From NCBI GenBank assembly GCA_947471745.1, contig CANJKZ010000080.1, positions 789,501 through 853,500 of the forward strand: DNA of 64,000 bases. Direction: 5' to 3'. Below are positions 11,334 to 22,293 of the stretch, piece after piece. Both the position numbers and the translations under genes were made by a program. How positions within the stretch are numbered: the stretch's first letter is position 1; the number at the start of each line of letters is the position of its first letter. This stretch comes from Closterium sp. Naga37s-1. Its lineage: Eukaryota > Streptophyta > Zygnematophyceae > Desmidiales > Closteriaceae. The notes under the pieces were generated by a model. That model searched no databases. It was not told the DNA's origin and saw only the letters and a program-made list of their open reading frames with translations.

Positions 11334-11820
11334 GTGTTGGCAAGCCGCGCAGGTGCAGCGTTGGCAGGCCGCCATTCTGCAGCGTTGGCAAGTCGCACAC
11401 AAGCTGCGTTGGCGGGCCGCTGAGGTGCTGCGTTGGCAGGTCGACAACTCTGTCACGCTGTGTTAGGCCCGCTGGCCTAAATCCGCTAAAGATTAGCGGT
11501 GTCGACTAAGTCGAGGATAAACGCGGCGGAAGACTTTGGCGAAAGAGAGTGTTGGCGAAATAGGCGAAGAAGTAACTGAGTAATTATAGAGTTGAATGAG
11601 AATTGATTGATATGAGGGAATACAAGCAAGGTTGATATAGCATGCAAGAGCAATTGTGGGAAAGTGGGTTGTGGGACTAGGAACTAGAAGGCAAAGAAAG
11701 TAGAGTGCCACGTGGCACTAGGAAATCTAGGAAGATAAGGATAAGGGTGAGTTGGAAAGTACTGTTCAAAGTGAACAGTAAATCCCCCCTTAACACGCTG
11801 GCAGTCGACCTGCCTGAGCA
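11334..11820 (+). repeat. 24-bp tandem repeat interrupted by a solo LTR
   Basis: About six degenerate units of the form GCGTTGGCAGGCCGC+9 bp span 11334-11460 and resume after the solo LTR at 11796. The rest of 11207-11333 and 11821-12050 shows no recognisable gene. Confidence 0.75.
11461..11795 (+). mobile_element. Solo LTR, 335 bp, TSD CGCTG
   Basis: It starts TGTTAGGCCC and ends CCCCTTAACA, with the 5-bp duplication CGCTG at 11456-11460 and 11796-11800. An internal hairpin CCGCTAAAGATTAGCGG lies near its 5' end. No internal retroelement sequence is present, so this is a solo LTR or a short LTR remnant. Orientation is taken from the TG...CA ends only. Confidence 0.85.
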
Positions 11821-12225
11821 GTAGCAAACCTTGCATGTGATGTAGTCAATCTTTGCCATTGTATGCTTATTCTGAACTCTGTATTCTCAACTTTTCCTTA
11901 GTGAAACTCTTGCTGTTTTGCCCTGTGAAAACACAAATCCTAGAGAACACAGACAGGGCTACGATCACTCTACCAACTCGTGCCTACCCTGCAGTCTAGC
12001 TCCCACCGTTGTATAGTTAATCTCCTCAGGGGAGAGTTGAGAAGGGGGCAGGGCGAGTGAGGCAGTGCAGGTACGACGCGAGTGCCATTCATTTTCGTTC
12101 ACGCTTCTTAAAACCAGGCATGGAGGACTTGCTCAAGTTCTTGAGAAGCGCACCACCATCGCACGGGTCTGCGACTTACTATTGCACGGGTCTGCGACTT
12201 GCCATCGCACAGGTTTACAATTTAC

Positions 12226-12331
12226 CATTGCCAGGATGCCGAACAGATCGAGCAGCATCAGTAAAAGCGAATGATGCGAGAGTGACTGTGAACGCAAGCA
12301 GGAGAGCGAGGGCAGTAAGCAGGCGCGCCAT
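12226..12331 (-). CDS. Small secreted protein family F, copy F1, signal-peptide exon
   Basis: On the minus strand ATG at 12331 opens MARLLTALALLLAFTVTLAS, a clear hydrophobic signal peptide with an Ala-rich cleavage region, then DAARS and HPGNG. The exon ends ...CAATG before GTAAAT, 106 bp, phase 1. Four other copies in the window have the same exon with in-frame length changes only. Downstream, 12050-12225 resembles intron 1 of copy F2; no second exon is seen for F1 because sequence before ~12050 is unrelated. Upstream, 12332-12774 is the shared promoter-like region, interrupted by element E at 12775. F1 is probably a truncated copy. Family not recognised. Confidence 0.6.
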
Positions 12332-13351
12332 GATTACTACTAGTAGCTAGTGAAGAGGATGCAAGGAGTTGGAAGCGAGTGAATGAAGAGCTTCGAAGTG
12401 TGGGACTGGAGTTGGGAAAGAAAGGCGTGGGTATTTGTATGGCGTGAGAGGGCGGATTGTGGTGGATGTGAGTGAATGGGTTGAAACGGAATTTCTCATG
12501 CTCGCCGCGGTCACCATCGCGAATCGCTATCCTCAGCGAATCACAATCGAGAATTTCGGTGAAACGTGTTCCAGTCATAATTCATCTGAATGAGTCGCTT
12601 GAATACGAAGTGGATCTTGGGTGTTGTGGTGCGTTACGCATGCTTCTAGTGCGTTATATATGGATATGAATCGGTTTGCTAACGGTAATGAGCAAAATTG
12701 ATCGCGTTCACAAGCCGTGGTGTTTCACCAGCCGTACACATATCTCTTTCACCCCGACTGCCCGAGCTCTATGGTGTTGGAAACAAGTAACTTAAGCGCC
12801 TCTGTCGTGTCGAAACACTAAGTTATAAGCGAAGCAAAACACAGCGAAGCATCGGCGAGTCAACCCTCGGAGGTTGAACAACTGCTGGAGGTTACGCGAA
12901 AGTCAAAGGTCAGCGACCTTTGACCTGACAAGTACAGCGCGACTGCAAGGACAAACAACTGACTCGTTATTGAGCAGTTGCCCGAGTCGTCACTGTATCG
13001 AACCGCAACAGCAACAGCAAAACAGTTATTAGTTATAACCCTTCATATTCCCTTGTACTCTTATAAAAGCTTGTATCTCTTTGTTTTAATCAATCTACTT
13101 TGCCCTCACATACCAGCGCAAGGTGGTTCACAAACTTCTCATTAAACGCTTCCGCTATTACATTGTCCTACTAAGAGTTCAGTCCTGAAAAGATCCTAAG
13201 GGCTTTCTCAGCCCAACATGGTATGAGAGCTATCAGGACAAATTCAACTACAATCAAGACACCTACAACATCACAAGGCATGGCAACGCAGAAGGAGAGA
13301 AGCTCCTCTAACGGCTCTCCCGGTACTACTCCTACTCCACCTCCTGCCTCT

Positions 13352-14227
13352 TGTTATGTGATGCTATCATCTGCATTCACGTCTGTCTGCCTCCCATCAT
13401 ATGTTCGTGCGTTGCATGCGTGGTGTGAGCGTGTGCAAGAATTTGTGTTTGATGTGGTTTGGATTTCCTGAGTATGTGTGAATGCTATTTGGCTTGAGCA
13501 GATATCTGAAGTGACTCCTCTGCTCAAGAGCTTTCCGTCGAGCCAAGTATCGCTTCAATCGGAGCACGAACAAGAAAGTTACGAACGTTTGAAGTTCGTA
13601 TGCTTTTGATATTTGGTTGTGGTGACTATGGGAAGTTGTGGGGTTGACTCCATATGGGGTACAGACTTTTGGGGGTTGGGAAATTCATCAACATCACTGT
13701 AGATGCTGCCAAGTGATTGGGAGGAGCCAAACCAGGTTGGCAAGTGTGGCCAAGTTGGGCAAGGTGGATGGCATGGGTTGGGAAAGTGACAAAAGTGAAA
13801 GTGGGGTTGCCTATGGAGAGGGGAATTGTGTGGCATGGGGTTTCCTTGGTTGGGGAGTGTCTTGGGACCTTCCCTCTCGTCCTCCTTATCCCATCCCACC
13901 TGGTTTATTGCTACTCTAACTCTCTTGTGTAATTATTTGTGAAATTGTGTGAACTTTGTGATTGAGTTAAGATTCTATGGCAGCATACCCTCTAGTGCGC
14001 CAAAATTGATAACTCAAGAAATACTTCATCTTTCCGTACGATTCAACTTGGGAATTGTAGCCACGGACTAGAGCGACAACATATCCGGAATTAATGAAGT
14101 TTTGACAGTGCGTTTTTCGTCGACGGCGTTTCTTGCGAGCGCAACGATTCTGTCCAGAATTCTAAGCCAACGATTTTGAGATATTTAGGCCCCTAATCTT
14201 CGTAGACTCCATCCTAAGTCTCTAACA
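13352..14227 (+). repeat. 5' LTR of element D
   Basis: 876 bp, TGTTATGTGA...TCTCTAACA, followed after two bases by the primer-binding site. Confidence 0.95.
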
Positions 14228-14462
14228 AGTGGTATCAGAGCTGATTAAGGACCTTCTGGGGAGTCTACTGAAGTGTGAAGACCCTCCTAGACCCACCATG
14301 GCCTGTGGGCGTGCCTAAGTGGAGTTCTGGAGGTTGGATGTGACTTCCGCTAAGGGGAAACTCTGCCGAAATTTCGTTGGCGCCGACACTTGTGGAAATT
14401 GTGTGGGACTTCGGTGTGGACAGCAAAGGGGGAGCTGGAACCTGTGATTGAGAGCAGAGGAG

Positions 14463-17110
14463 ATGAGTCAAGGGAATGGAGAAGCAGCTAAGAAGAGGAG
14501 TGAGCCGCCACCATCCAAGATTGAGGCGTTGGATGGCTCCAACTACGAGGAATGGAGCGGGCGGATGCGGAGCGCCTTCAAGCGCTATAAGCTGCTGAAA
14601 CTCGCAATGGGAGAAGAGAAGATGCCGGAGGAAGGAGATGCCCGCGATCGATGGATTGAGAAAAGCGCGGTGCTGTACGACTTGATTCTACAGTCGGTCA
14701 ACAACGACATGTTCCAGCACATCAAGGATTTGGTGGAGCTCGATGACTCGGGACCAAAGGCGTGGAAGCTGCTACGCGACGTGGTTCAGCCCAACACGCT
14801 GCCGATGGTGATCGTATTGGAGAAGGAGCTGGCTGCCCTCTCCATGCGGCCGGGAGACGATGTGAAGCCGGTGCTTGACAAGGTCAAGGACACCTATGCA
14901 AGGATGGCAGCGGCGGGCAGCAAGGTGTCGGAGATGCAGCAGTGCACCAAGATAATCTCGGTGCTCGACAACTTGTGGGACAACCTTATCCCCACCCTCA
15001 ACGTTCAGCAGGACAAGTGGACGCCTGAGTGGCTACGGCAGCAGATCCTGCAGGAGGACTTCCGCAGGCGCCACACGGGAGGTGGTGCTGCCAACAAAAC
15101 TGCTGAGGGGTATGGAGCTGCAGGAGGCAGCAGAGGAAGAGGGGGTGGGAGAGGCCGAGGCCGTGGGAGAGGCTTTGGCAGAGGGAGAGGCCGAGGTGAC
15201 TACAATGAGGGGCATGGGAGCTCTGGTGGCAGGGGGAGCACCCGAATGGAGGGTGCGTGCTCGTATTGCAAGAAGGCTGGACACCCATGGTTCAAGTGTT
15301 TCAGCCGGCCCGAAGGATGGGCGCCTCCAGGCATGAAGCCGCCAAGTGGTGAACGTGCACGAGGTTGCGCTGTGCAAGGTTCAGGTGCACAAGGTTATGG
15401 TGCACAAGGTAAAGCCGACCCTGGGATGTTCCTCATGGTTGAGGATGTGAAAGAGAGTGAGGGTGATGTGGGCTCTGTTGGGAAGGTTGTGATGCACCCC
15501 CTCACCCACTGGGTGATAGATTCAGGTTGCACAAGTCACATGACCCCACGGGCAGATTTGCTTGACGAGGTAAAACCCCCTGGGAAGATCAAGTTTGTGG
15601 CTGCCGCTTCAGGTGCCTTGCTCCTTGTGATTGGTGTTGGGAATGCCAAGGTTATGGGAGCTAATGGGGGGCTTGTGGGGCTGGGGAATGTGCTGTTGGT
15701 GGAAGGTTTATCCGCTAACCTCCTCTCTGTGCGCCGGCTGCAGAAAAGCAAAGCCAAAGTTACATTCGGCCCAACCAGCTGCCGTGCAAAGCTTGGGAAG
15801 TTGCTGCTGTGGGATTTGGAGGAGAAGAGCAGCTGCATCAAGGACCTGTGGCAGCTGCCCATCATCCCTTGGAATGGGAAACCACCAGCAACGGCAGCGG
15901 CTGCAGCAACGGCTAAGGTAGCTGCAGGGGGAGAGAAGATTGCACCAATTGGTGGGGCCCTGGATGCAGTCAAGAAGGTGCAGCAGTCATAGCAGCCACA
16001 TGGTGAGGTGCTTGCTGGTGTGGATGCAACCGCTGCATGGGCAAAGGCTTCATCTGGGAATGGTGATGCCGATTGGGAGACGTGGCACGAGAGGTTGTGT
16101 CACATCAACATTCCTATGCTGCAGAAGTTAGTGAAGGATGGGAGCTTGAAGGGGTTGGAGGTGAAGGGGGCAGCAAAGGAGATTGGGAGCTGCCCTACAT
16201 GCCTTGAGACAGAATTCACGAAGTTTCCCTTCAGCAGCAGCACAGGACCAGCCAAGGCACCACTTGCGCTTGTGCACATGGATGTGGTGGGCCCTACGAG
16301 GGCCAATTCTCTATCGGGCAGCCACTACTTCTTGACGATTGTGGACGACCACACGCGTGCGGTGTGGGTGTACCCTCTCAAGACCAAGGGGGAGGTGGCA
16401 GCGGCTGTTCTTAAGGAGTGGATGCCGAGAGCTCAAAGGGAGAGCGGACATAAGGTGAAGGTGATCTGCACCGACAACGGAGGAGAGTTCATTGGCAATG
16501 AGTTTGAGGCGGTGCTGAAGAAGAAGGGGATCCAGCATCAGCTCACAGTGCCCTACAACCCTCAGCAGAACGGCGTGGCTGAGCGGTTCAACCGGACCCT
16601 GCAGGAAGGTGCTCGCACTCTCCTTGGGCGTGCAGGGCTGCCGGATCCGTTTTGGGTGACTGCACTGCGGCAGGTCGCCCTTGTGAAGAACAGGGTGCTG
16701 GCGACTGTGGGGGACAAGCAGTGGGTCCCCTACACCAAGTGGTATGGGAGTGCACCAGCAGTCAACATGCTGAGAGCCTTCGGTTGCATGGTGGTGTTTC
16801 ATGTGCCTAAGGAGAAGAGGGGAAAACTGGAAGCTTCTGGGAGATGGGGTGTGCACTTGGGGCTTGCTAAGGATCACAAGGGCTGGCTGATTTGGGACTT
16901 GACCAGCCAGTAGCTGACTGTGTCAAGGGATGTGAAGTTCCTTGAGTCCTTGTACTATAAGGAGTGGAAGCAGCAGCAGCAGAAGCTCCCTACTACACCG
17001 CTGATCATTGAGGCCGATGAGGTGCAGCGGCCTTCGAGGCAAGTGCAGGTCACTGTCTCAGAGGAGGAGATTTCTGGGGTGACTGAGGATGGGGGAGAAC
17101 CTGAGGTGGA

Positions 17111-17162
<52 letters not shown>

Positions 17163-18935
17163 CAGTCGCAGTAGCAGCAACAAGGTGCTCCACAAGGTGC
17201 CGCACGTCCGGCTGACCGTCCTAGGAGGGATGTGCGCCCTCCTAACCGGCTGACCTATCCGAGCTTTGGCAAGCCAAAGGTGGTAAGGGCTGGGAGTGTG
17301 GCTGAGCAGTGTGATGAGGAAGAGATAGCACACTGCTACTGGGCAGCCGTCCCTGAGCCCAAGACGCTAGCTGAGGCATTGAGCGGGCCCGATGCTGAAA
17401 AGTGGAAGCAGCGTGTGAAGGAGGAGTATGACTCTCTGCTGGAGAATGAGACTTGGGAGCTATGTGAGTTGCCTCCTGGGAAGAGGGACATTTCTTCCAA
17501 GCTGATTTTCAGGCACAAGTACGGACCTGATGGGGCGCTGACTCGCTACAAGTCAAGGCTTGTGGCTAAGGGGTTTCAGCAGACAAAGGGGAAGGACTTT
17601 GACGAGATTTTTGCTCCTGTGGGAAAAGGCACGACACTGCGGGTGTCATTGGCAATGGCAGCAAACCGTGGATGGCGGGTGAAGCAGATAAATATTACCA
17701 CCGCCTTCCTCAATGGGATCATTCTGGAGGAGTTGTACATGTTAGAGCCTGAGGGATTGGATGATGGGAGCGGCAGGGTGTGCAGGCTGAATAAGGCCAT
17801 CTATGGCCTGAAGCAGGCTCCTCGCACATGGTACCACAAGCTAGAGGAGACACTGCTGGCTGGGGGGTTCAAGAAGAGTGAGTGCGACCACAGCTTGTTC
17901 TTGCTGCAAGAGAAGGAGCAGATCCTTATGCTCCTGGTGTATGTGGACGACATCCTGCTCTTCTCCGAGTCGTCTGCGATGATTGAGCGTGTGGAGGAGA
18001 TGCTGGAAATGCAGTTCAAGTGCTCGAAGATGGGAGATGTGAATTATTACCTTGGGATGCATGTGGAGAGGGACCTTGACAAGGGAGTGCTGAGGTTGCA
18101 CCAGAGAAAGTATTGTGAGGGGCTGACTGAGAAGTATGGGTTGCAAGATGGAGGAAAGCCAGCAACCCCACTGCCTTCGGGGTTCACTGTGGAGCCCTGT
18201 GCTGATGAGGAGGTGGTGGGTGAGAGTGACAGGAAGCTTTTTCATTCCATGGTTGGGGCACTCAACTATGCGGCTAACCACACGCGCCCTGACATTGCCT
18301 TTGCAACATCCAGACTTGCCAGTGTGGTTTCACGCCCCAGTCATGAGCAGCTGGAAGCGGCCAAGAGGTTGGTCCGCTATGTGAGTGCAACGGCATCAGT
18401 GGGTTTAGAGTATGGTGCTGTGAGACAGAGGCTGCAGAGAGGTGCAGCTGATTTGAGCAAGGGGGAGATGCTCTTGACGTGCTACACCGACGCTAGCTTC
18501 AACTCGGTGAAAGCGGATGGCACCAGCATTGGAGGCTATGTGTGCCTGTTTGGAGGTGGTGAAGTGAGCTGGCGCAGTAAGAAGCAGAATGAGGTGGGGC
18601 AGTCCTCGTGTGAGACAGAGTACATGGCCCTACATCATGGGGCAAAGGAGGTGGTGTGGCTAAGGCGTTAGATGGAGGAGATTGGAGTTGGTCAGAGGGA
18701 GCCGACAATCATGTTCTGTGACAATGAGTCGGCAGTGAAGCTTGCCAAGAACGCCTGCCTTCATGGGCTGACAAAGCACATCAGGCCCAAGTGGCACTGG
18801 GTGAGGAGGCTCCTGGACAAGGAGGTGCAACTGGAGATTGTGAAGACCCATCAGCAGGCGGCTGACATTCTCACCAAGCGCGCTGAATCTGAGCATTGGA
18901 AGGGCATGAAGCTTGCTGGGATGAGTGTGCATTGA
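14463..18935 (+). pseudogene. Element D copia polyprotein, one frame interrupted only by four TAG codons
   Basis: ATG at 14463 opens a frame that reaches TGA at 18933-18935 with no frameshift in 1490 codons. Gag (1-200), RG-rich run, CCHC knuckle (CSYCKKAGHPWFKC, ~residue 267), protease DSGCTSHM (~353), integrase (HMDVVGP ~605, TDNGGEF, NGVAERFN), a poly-Gln run coded by CAG repeats (17115-17171), RT with YVDDILLF (~1160) and RNase H (YTDASFNS, SSCETEYMA, CDNESAVKLAK) are all complete. Four in-frame stops occur, all TAG: 15990, 16911, 17172 and 18669. Each sits where glutamine would fit (inside the poly-Gln linker, and in WLRR-x-MEEIG for example), so CAG to TAG transition or read-through are the natural explanations. 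As read with the standard code it is a pseudogene. Confidence 0.93.
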
Positions 18936-18992
18936 GTGTGCATGCTTGAGCTATGGCATGTGGGATGATGGTAGGCAGCCAGAGGGGGAGTT

Positions 18993-19867
18993 TGTTATGT
19001 GATGCTATCATCTGCATTCACGTCTGTCTGCCTCCCATCATATGTTCGTGCGTTGCATGCGTGGTGTGAGCGTGTGCAAGAATTTGTGTTTGATGTGGTT
19101 TGGATTTCCTGAGTATGTGTGAATGCTATTTGGCTTGAGCAGATATCTGAAGTGACTCCTCTGCTCAAGAGCTTTCCGTCGAGCCAAGTATCGCTTCAAT
19201 CGGAGCACGAACAAGAAAGTTACGAACGTTGAAGTTCGTATGCTTTTGATATTTGGTTGTGGTGACTATGGGAAGTTGTGGGGTTGACTCCATATGGGGT
19301 ACAGATTTTTGGGGGTTGGGAAATTCGTCAACATCACTGTAGATGCTGCCAAGTGGTTGGGAGGAGCCAAACCAGGTTGGCAAGTGTGGCCAAGTTGGGC
19401 AAGGTGGATGGCATGGGTTGGGAAAGTGACAAAAGTGAAAGTGGGGTTGCCTATGGACAGGGGAATTGTGTGGCATGGGGTTTCCTTGGTTGGGGACTGT
19501 CTTGGGACCTTCCCTCTCGTCCTCCTTATCCCATCCCACCTGGTTTATTGCTACTCTAACTCTCTTGTGTAGTTATTTGTGAAATTGTGTGAACTTTGTG
19601 ATTGAGTTAAGATTCTATGGCAGCATACCCTCTAGTGCGCCAAAATTGATAACTCAAGAAATACTTCATCTTTCCGTACGATTCAACTTGGGAATTGTAG
19701 CCACGGACTAGAGCTACAACATATCCGGAATTGGTGAAGTTTTGACGGAGCGTGTTTTGTCGACGGCGTTTCTTGTGAGCCCGACTATTCTGTCCAGAAT
19801 TCTAAGCCAACGATTTTGAGATATTTAGGCCCCTAATCTTTGTAGACTCCGTCCTAAGTCTCTAACA
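18993..19867 (+). repeat. 3' LTR of element D
   Basis: 875 bp; aligns over its whole length with 13352-14227 and is followed by the CCTCT duplication. Confidence 0.95.
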
Positions 19868-20121
19868 CCTCTGGCCTACAGACAGAGGAGGGTACAGTAA
19901 CAAGACCGGCAGCTGGGTCTACCGAAACTCCCGCAAATCAAGCCGCGGGCTTCAACCCAGACATGATGGAGAAATTCTTCTCCTTCATGTCCTTCTACGA
20001 ACAACACCAGCAAGGGGCACCTGCGCAGTCAAACAACAGCAACAACAACATCGCATCTCCGATGAGCCTCGACGGTTCATCCTACGCACGAGGAAATCAG
20101 CAACAACAACCCAACATATGG

Positions 20122-20520
20122 GAGATGGGATCCAGTTTCCAGTTTCAGTAGTGGTTGTGGGAACTTGGAAATGGAAAAGGAAGCGCTAGCTATGGGGATG
20201 TGACCTCACTCAAGGCCAGAAATCCTGGTTACAAGTATCGAACTCTAAATCTCCACTGCGTGTCTCGTTTTGACTGAAATATTCCATATCATAATTCGGT
20301 GCAGTCTGAGTTTTACGTGAACCATCAACCCTTCAGCAACCGCCACTTTGTGCACATCACCCAAAAAAATACTTGACTCTCGTACTATATGCAAAAAAAA
20401 AAAAAACTGTTTGAATCGCCGTGAAATATGGGGGACTCTACAAGTGAATTATATACGAACTACATGCCATTGTTTTGAGATACATAGCTAAATAATATCA
20501 AATATACAAACCCTTGCTCT
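20122..20520. repeat. Continuation of the F-family upstream module (copy F1)
   Basis: GGGATCCAGTTTCCAG and the following blocks (GGAAGCGCTAGCTA, TTTTACGTGAACC, AATACTTGACTCTC, GCTTGAATCGCCGTGA-like) recur at 23565-23960 upstream of copy F2 and more weakly at 47950-48250, 49350-49690 and 58790-59000. No coding frame is seen. It lies upstream of the F genes on the minus strand, so it may hold their promoter or simply be part of the duplicated block. Confidence 0.65.
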
Positions 20521-20655
20521 CATCTTGCACAACCCTTCTCACGTCACTACCAGTCTCGTTCCAGTGCTCGGCGTACACGTTTGACTCTCTATGCATATGC
20601 TGCCCCTGGTACAATCATGAAAATCAACAACTTAACAATCGTGTGAGAGTGTAAC

Positions 20656-20658
<3 letters not shown>

Positions 20659-20720
<62 letters not shown>

Positions 20721-20791
20721 GTGTGTGTGTGTGTGCGTGTGTGTGTGTGTGTGTGTGTGCGTGTGTGTGTGTGTGTGTGCGTGTGTGTGTG

Positions 20792-20831
<40 letters not shown>
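20659..20831. repeat. GT dinucleotide microsatellite with GC interruptions
   Basis: About 173 bp of (GT)n with occasional GC steps. Long frames in it (Cys-Val on one strand, His-Thr on the other) are artefacts. The flanks 20521-20658 and 20832-21270 hold nothing I can identify. Confidence 0.97.
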
Positions 20832-20832
<1 letters not shown>

Positions 20833-21269
20833 AGTGAGATTGTGGGAAGCAACAGGAACACAGGGTGCGTGATCGCTCGCTCTAATCCGTGTTAGGGCAC
20901 CACCAAAGGATTTATCCACTTAGATTTTCAGCAGCTCAAATCTTCCATGAGCATTTGTCAGTGGCAATTTGTCACCACTACTTTACTCCCATTCCTTCTC
21001 TGAATCTCGCAATTTGTCAGTGTGCAGAGAATCTAAGCAGCTGCCCCCTCAGAGTCACAGTTTCTTCGTCTAAAGCATCACTCCCTGCAGCTGACTGGCC
21101 CGCCTGTGTGCTTGTCCAGTGCAGAGGCCAAATTCAGAATTACTTTGATATTTGTGTAATCATCCCTCCCTCTGCTATGAGTGCGGGATCCCACCCACCA
21201 CAATCACAATCTCAGCTCTGTGAAGTGATGCTTCAGGCTAGCATGTACAATAATTCATGAATTAGCCGC

Positions 21270-22293
21270 TCACCAGATGCACCTAGCACAGATTTCAAAG
21301 AATGAGATCAGGGTTACAATCATATACAGTGTGTTACAATCAAATGAAGTCCCCAAGCACCCACCTACACAAGGATACCCTACCAACAATCACCCACATG
21401 ATAGAGTAAACACCCACATGATCACAAGGCTAGTGAAATCCACTGCAGCAAGCAGAAGTTCCCCCCACCACCACTACACGCTCCAGCCTCGGCAGCCCCC
21501 CCTGTGTTGCTTGGAGTTGCACTTGGCAGCTGCTGGATCTGCAGAGAGAAGGGCAAGGTATGGAGGTGGTACCAATCAGTTTCTCAGCACATGCACAGGC
21601 GGGTGTGGTGGGCCCCGACTCTTCCACGCTGCAAAGGGAGAGCTGCTATGGCCATTCCGTGCGGCGCACATGCTGGCATCATGAGGGCTGAGCCCCACAA
21701 CACATGCACATGGGATATGAGGTAGGTGAGACCGGGCTGGCAATGAAGGCACATGCGACAATACTTGCGAGGTTTGTGCGCTTCAAAGGGACAGCTCGCA
21801 TAACCTTCCCATGGCACGCAGTGTGCGCGGCAAGGCACTCCCTTCACATGGTTCCATGGCGGAGTGTATGCAGCATACCAGCACCACACCCCGCAATGAT
21901 ATTGCCCTCTCGGTAACAAAACGTTGTTCTCGCACCAAGATGCATCTCCCACTCACCAATACCCATTAGCCGCGCATATACTAAGCAGTTTCGCTTTGTT
22001 CTCCTCGCAGGCCTTCCTCGACGCTGCGGTAGGATGCGTCCACGAATTGCAGTTTTTCTTCCTCGCTGCATCGCAATCGGACTTCAAGAATAGGCCGACT
22101 GAAAATGAGCGACATCAAGGGAGGCAGGAGAAAATGGACGGATATGAGCTGCTTTAGGGCGCACCCTGCTTCACTAGTCCCTTACAGCCAACTGCCGGTC
22201 CTAAATCTGCCAATGCTGCCCAGCCAGCTCCTTGTATACAGTAACACCAGTAAACCATAGAAGAACAGGAACAGGAATAACCGCAGGGACAAA
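21270..22293 (-). repeat. F-family downstream module (copy F2)
   Basis: This region 3' of gene F2 recurs downstream of F3 (about 45830-46964) and F5 (about 56800-57663). Shared blocks include CACAAGGATACACC-like, GGAGGTGGTACCAATCAG, GCGGCGCACATGCTGG and GGGCTGGNAATGAAGGCACA. It contains internal ~100-bp duplications. Reading frames are not conserved convincingly, so it is probably 3' untranslated or intergenic sequence copied with the gene. Confidence 0.6.

Larger units (their letters stand above)
13352..19867 (+). mobile_element. Complete Ty1/copia element D, TSD CCTCT
   Basis: A 6516-bp element with LTRs 13352-14227 and 18993-19867, primer-binding site TGGTATCAGAGCT at 14230-14242, polypurine tract AGAGGGGGAG at 18981-18990, and TSD CCTCT (13347-13351, 19868-19872). 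The LTRs differ at roughly 20 sites by eye, so the insertion is not very recent. It sits inside the gag start of element E without changing E's frame once removed. Confidence 0.95.
12775..20116 (+). mobile_element. LTR retrotransposon remnant E (821 bp) split by element D
   Basis: It is bounded by TSD TATGG (12770-12774 and 20117-20121). It consists of a 444-bp LTR (12775-13218, TGTTGGAAAC...CCCAACA, with TATAAAA near 13064), a primer-binding-like TGGTATGAGAGC at 13219, and a gag start (ATG at 13280, ATQKERSSSNGSPG...). Copia element D interrupts the gag start; it resumes at 19873 in the same frame and stops at ...CCCAACA (20110-20116), identical to the last bases of the LTR. The internal region and almost all of the 3' LTR are therefore deleted, probably through this short homology. 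E lies in the F1 upstream region: the flanks join to match copies F2 and F4. Confidence 0.82.

Noticed and set aside
19963-20151. Short frame ending MGSSFQFQ as an independent gene
   Set aside because: It is the continuation of element E gag after the D insertion, and its last codons run out of E into host sequence past 20116.
20589-20919. His-Thr and Cys-Val frames around 20600-20900
   Set aside because: They are translations of the GT microsatellite.
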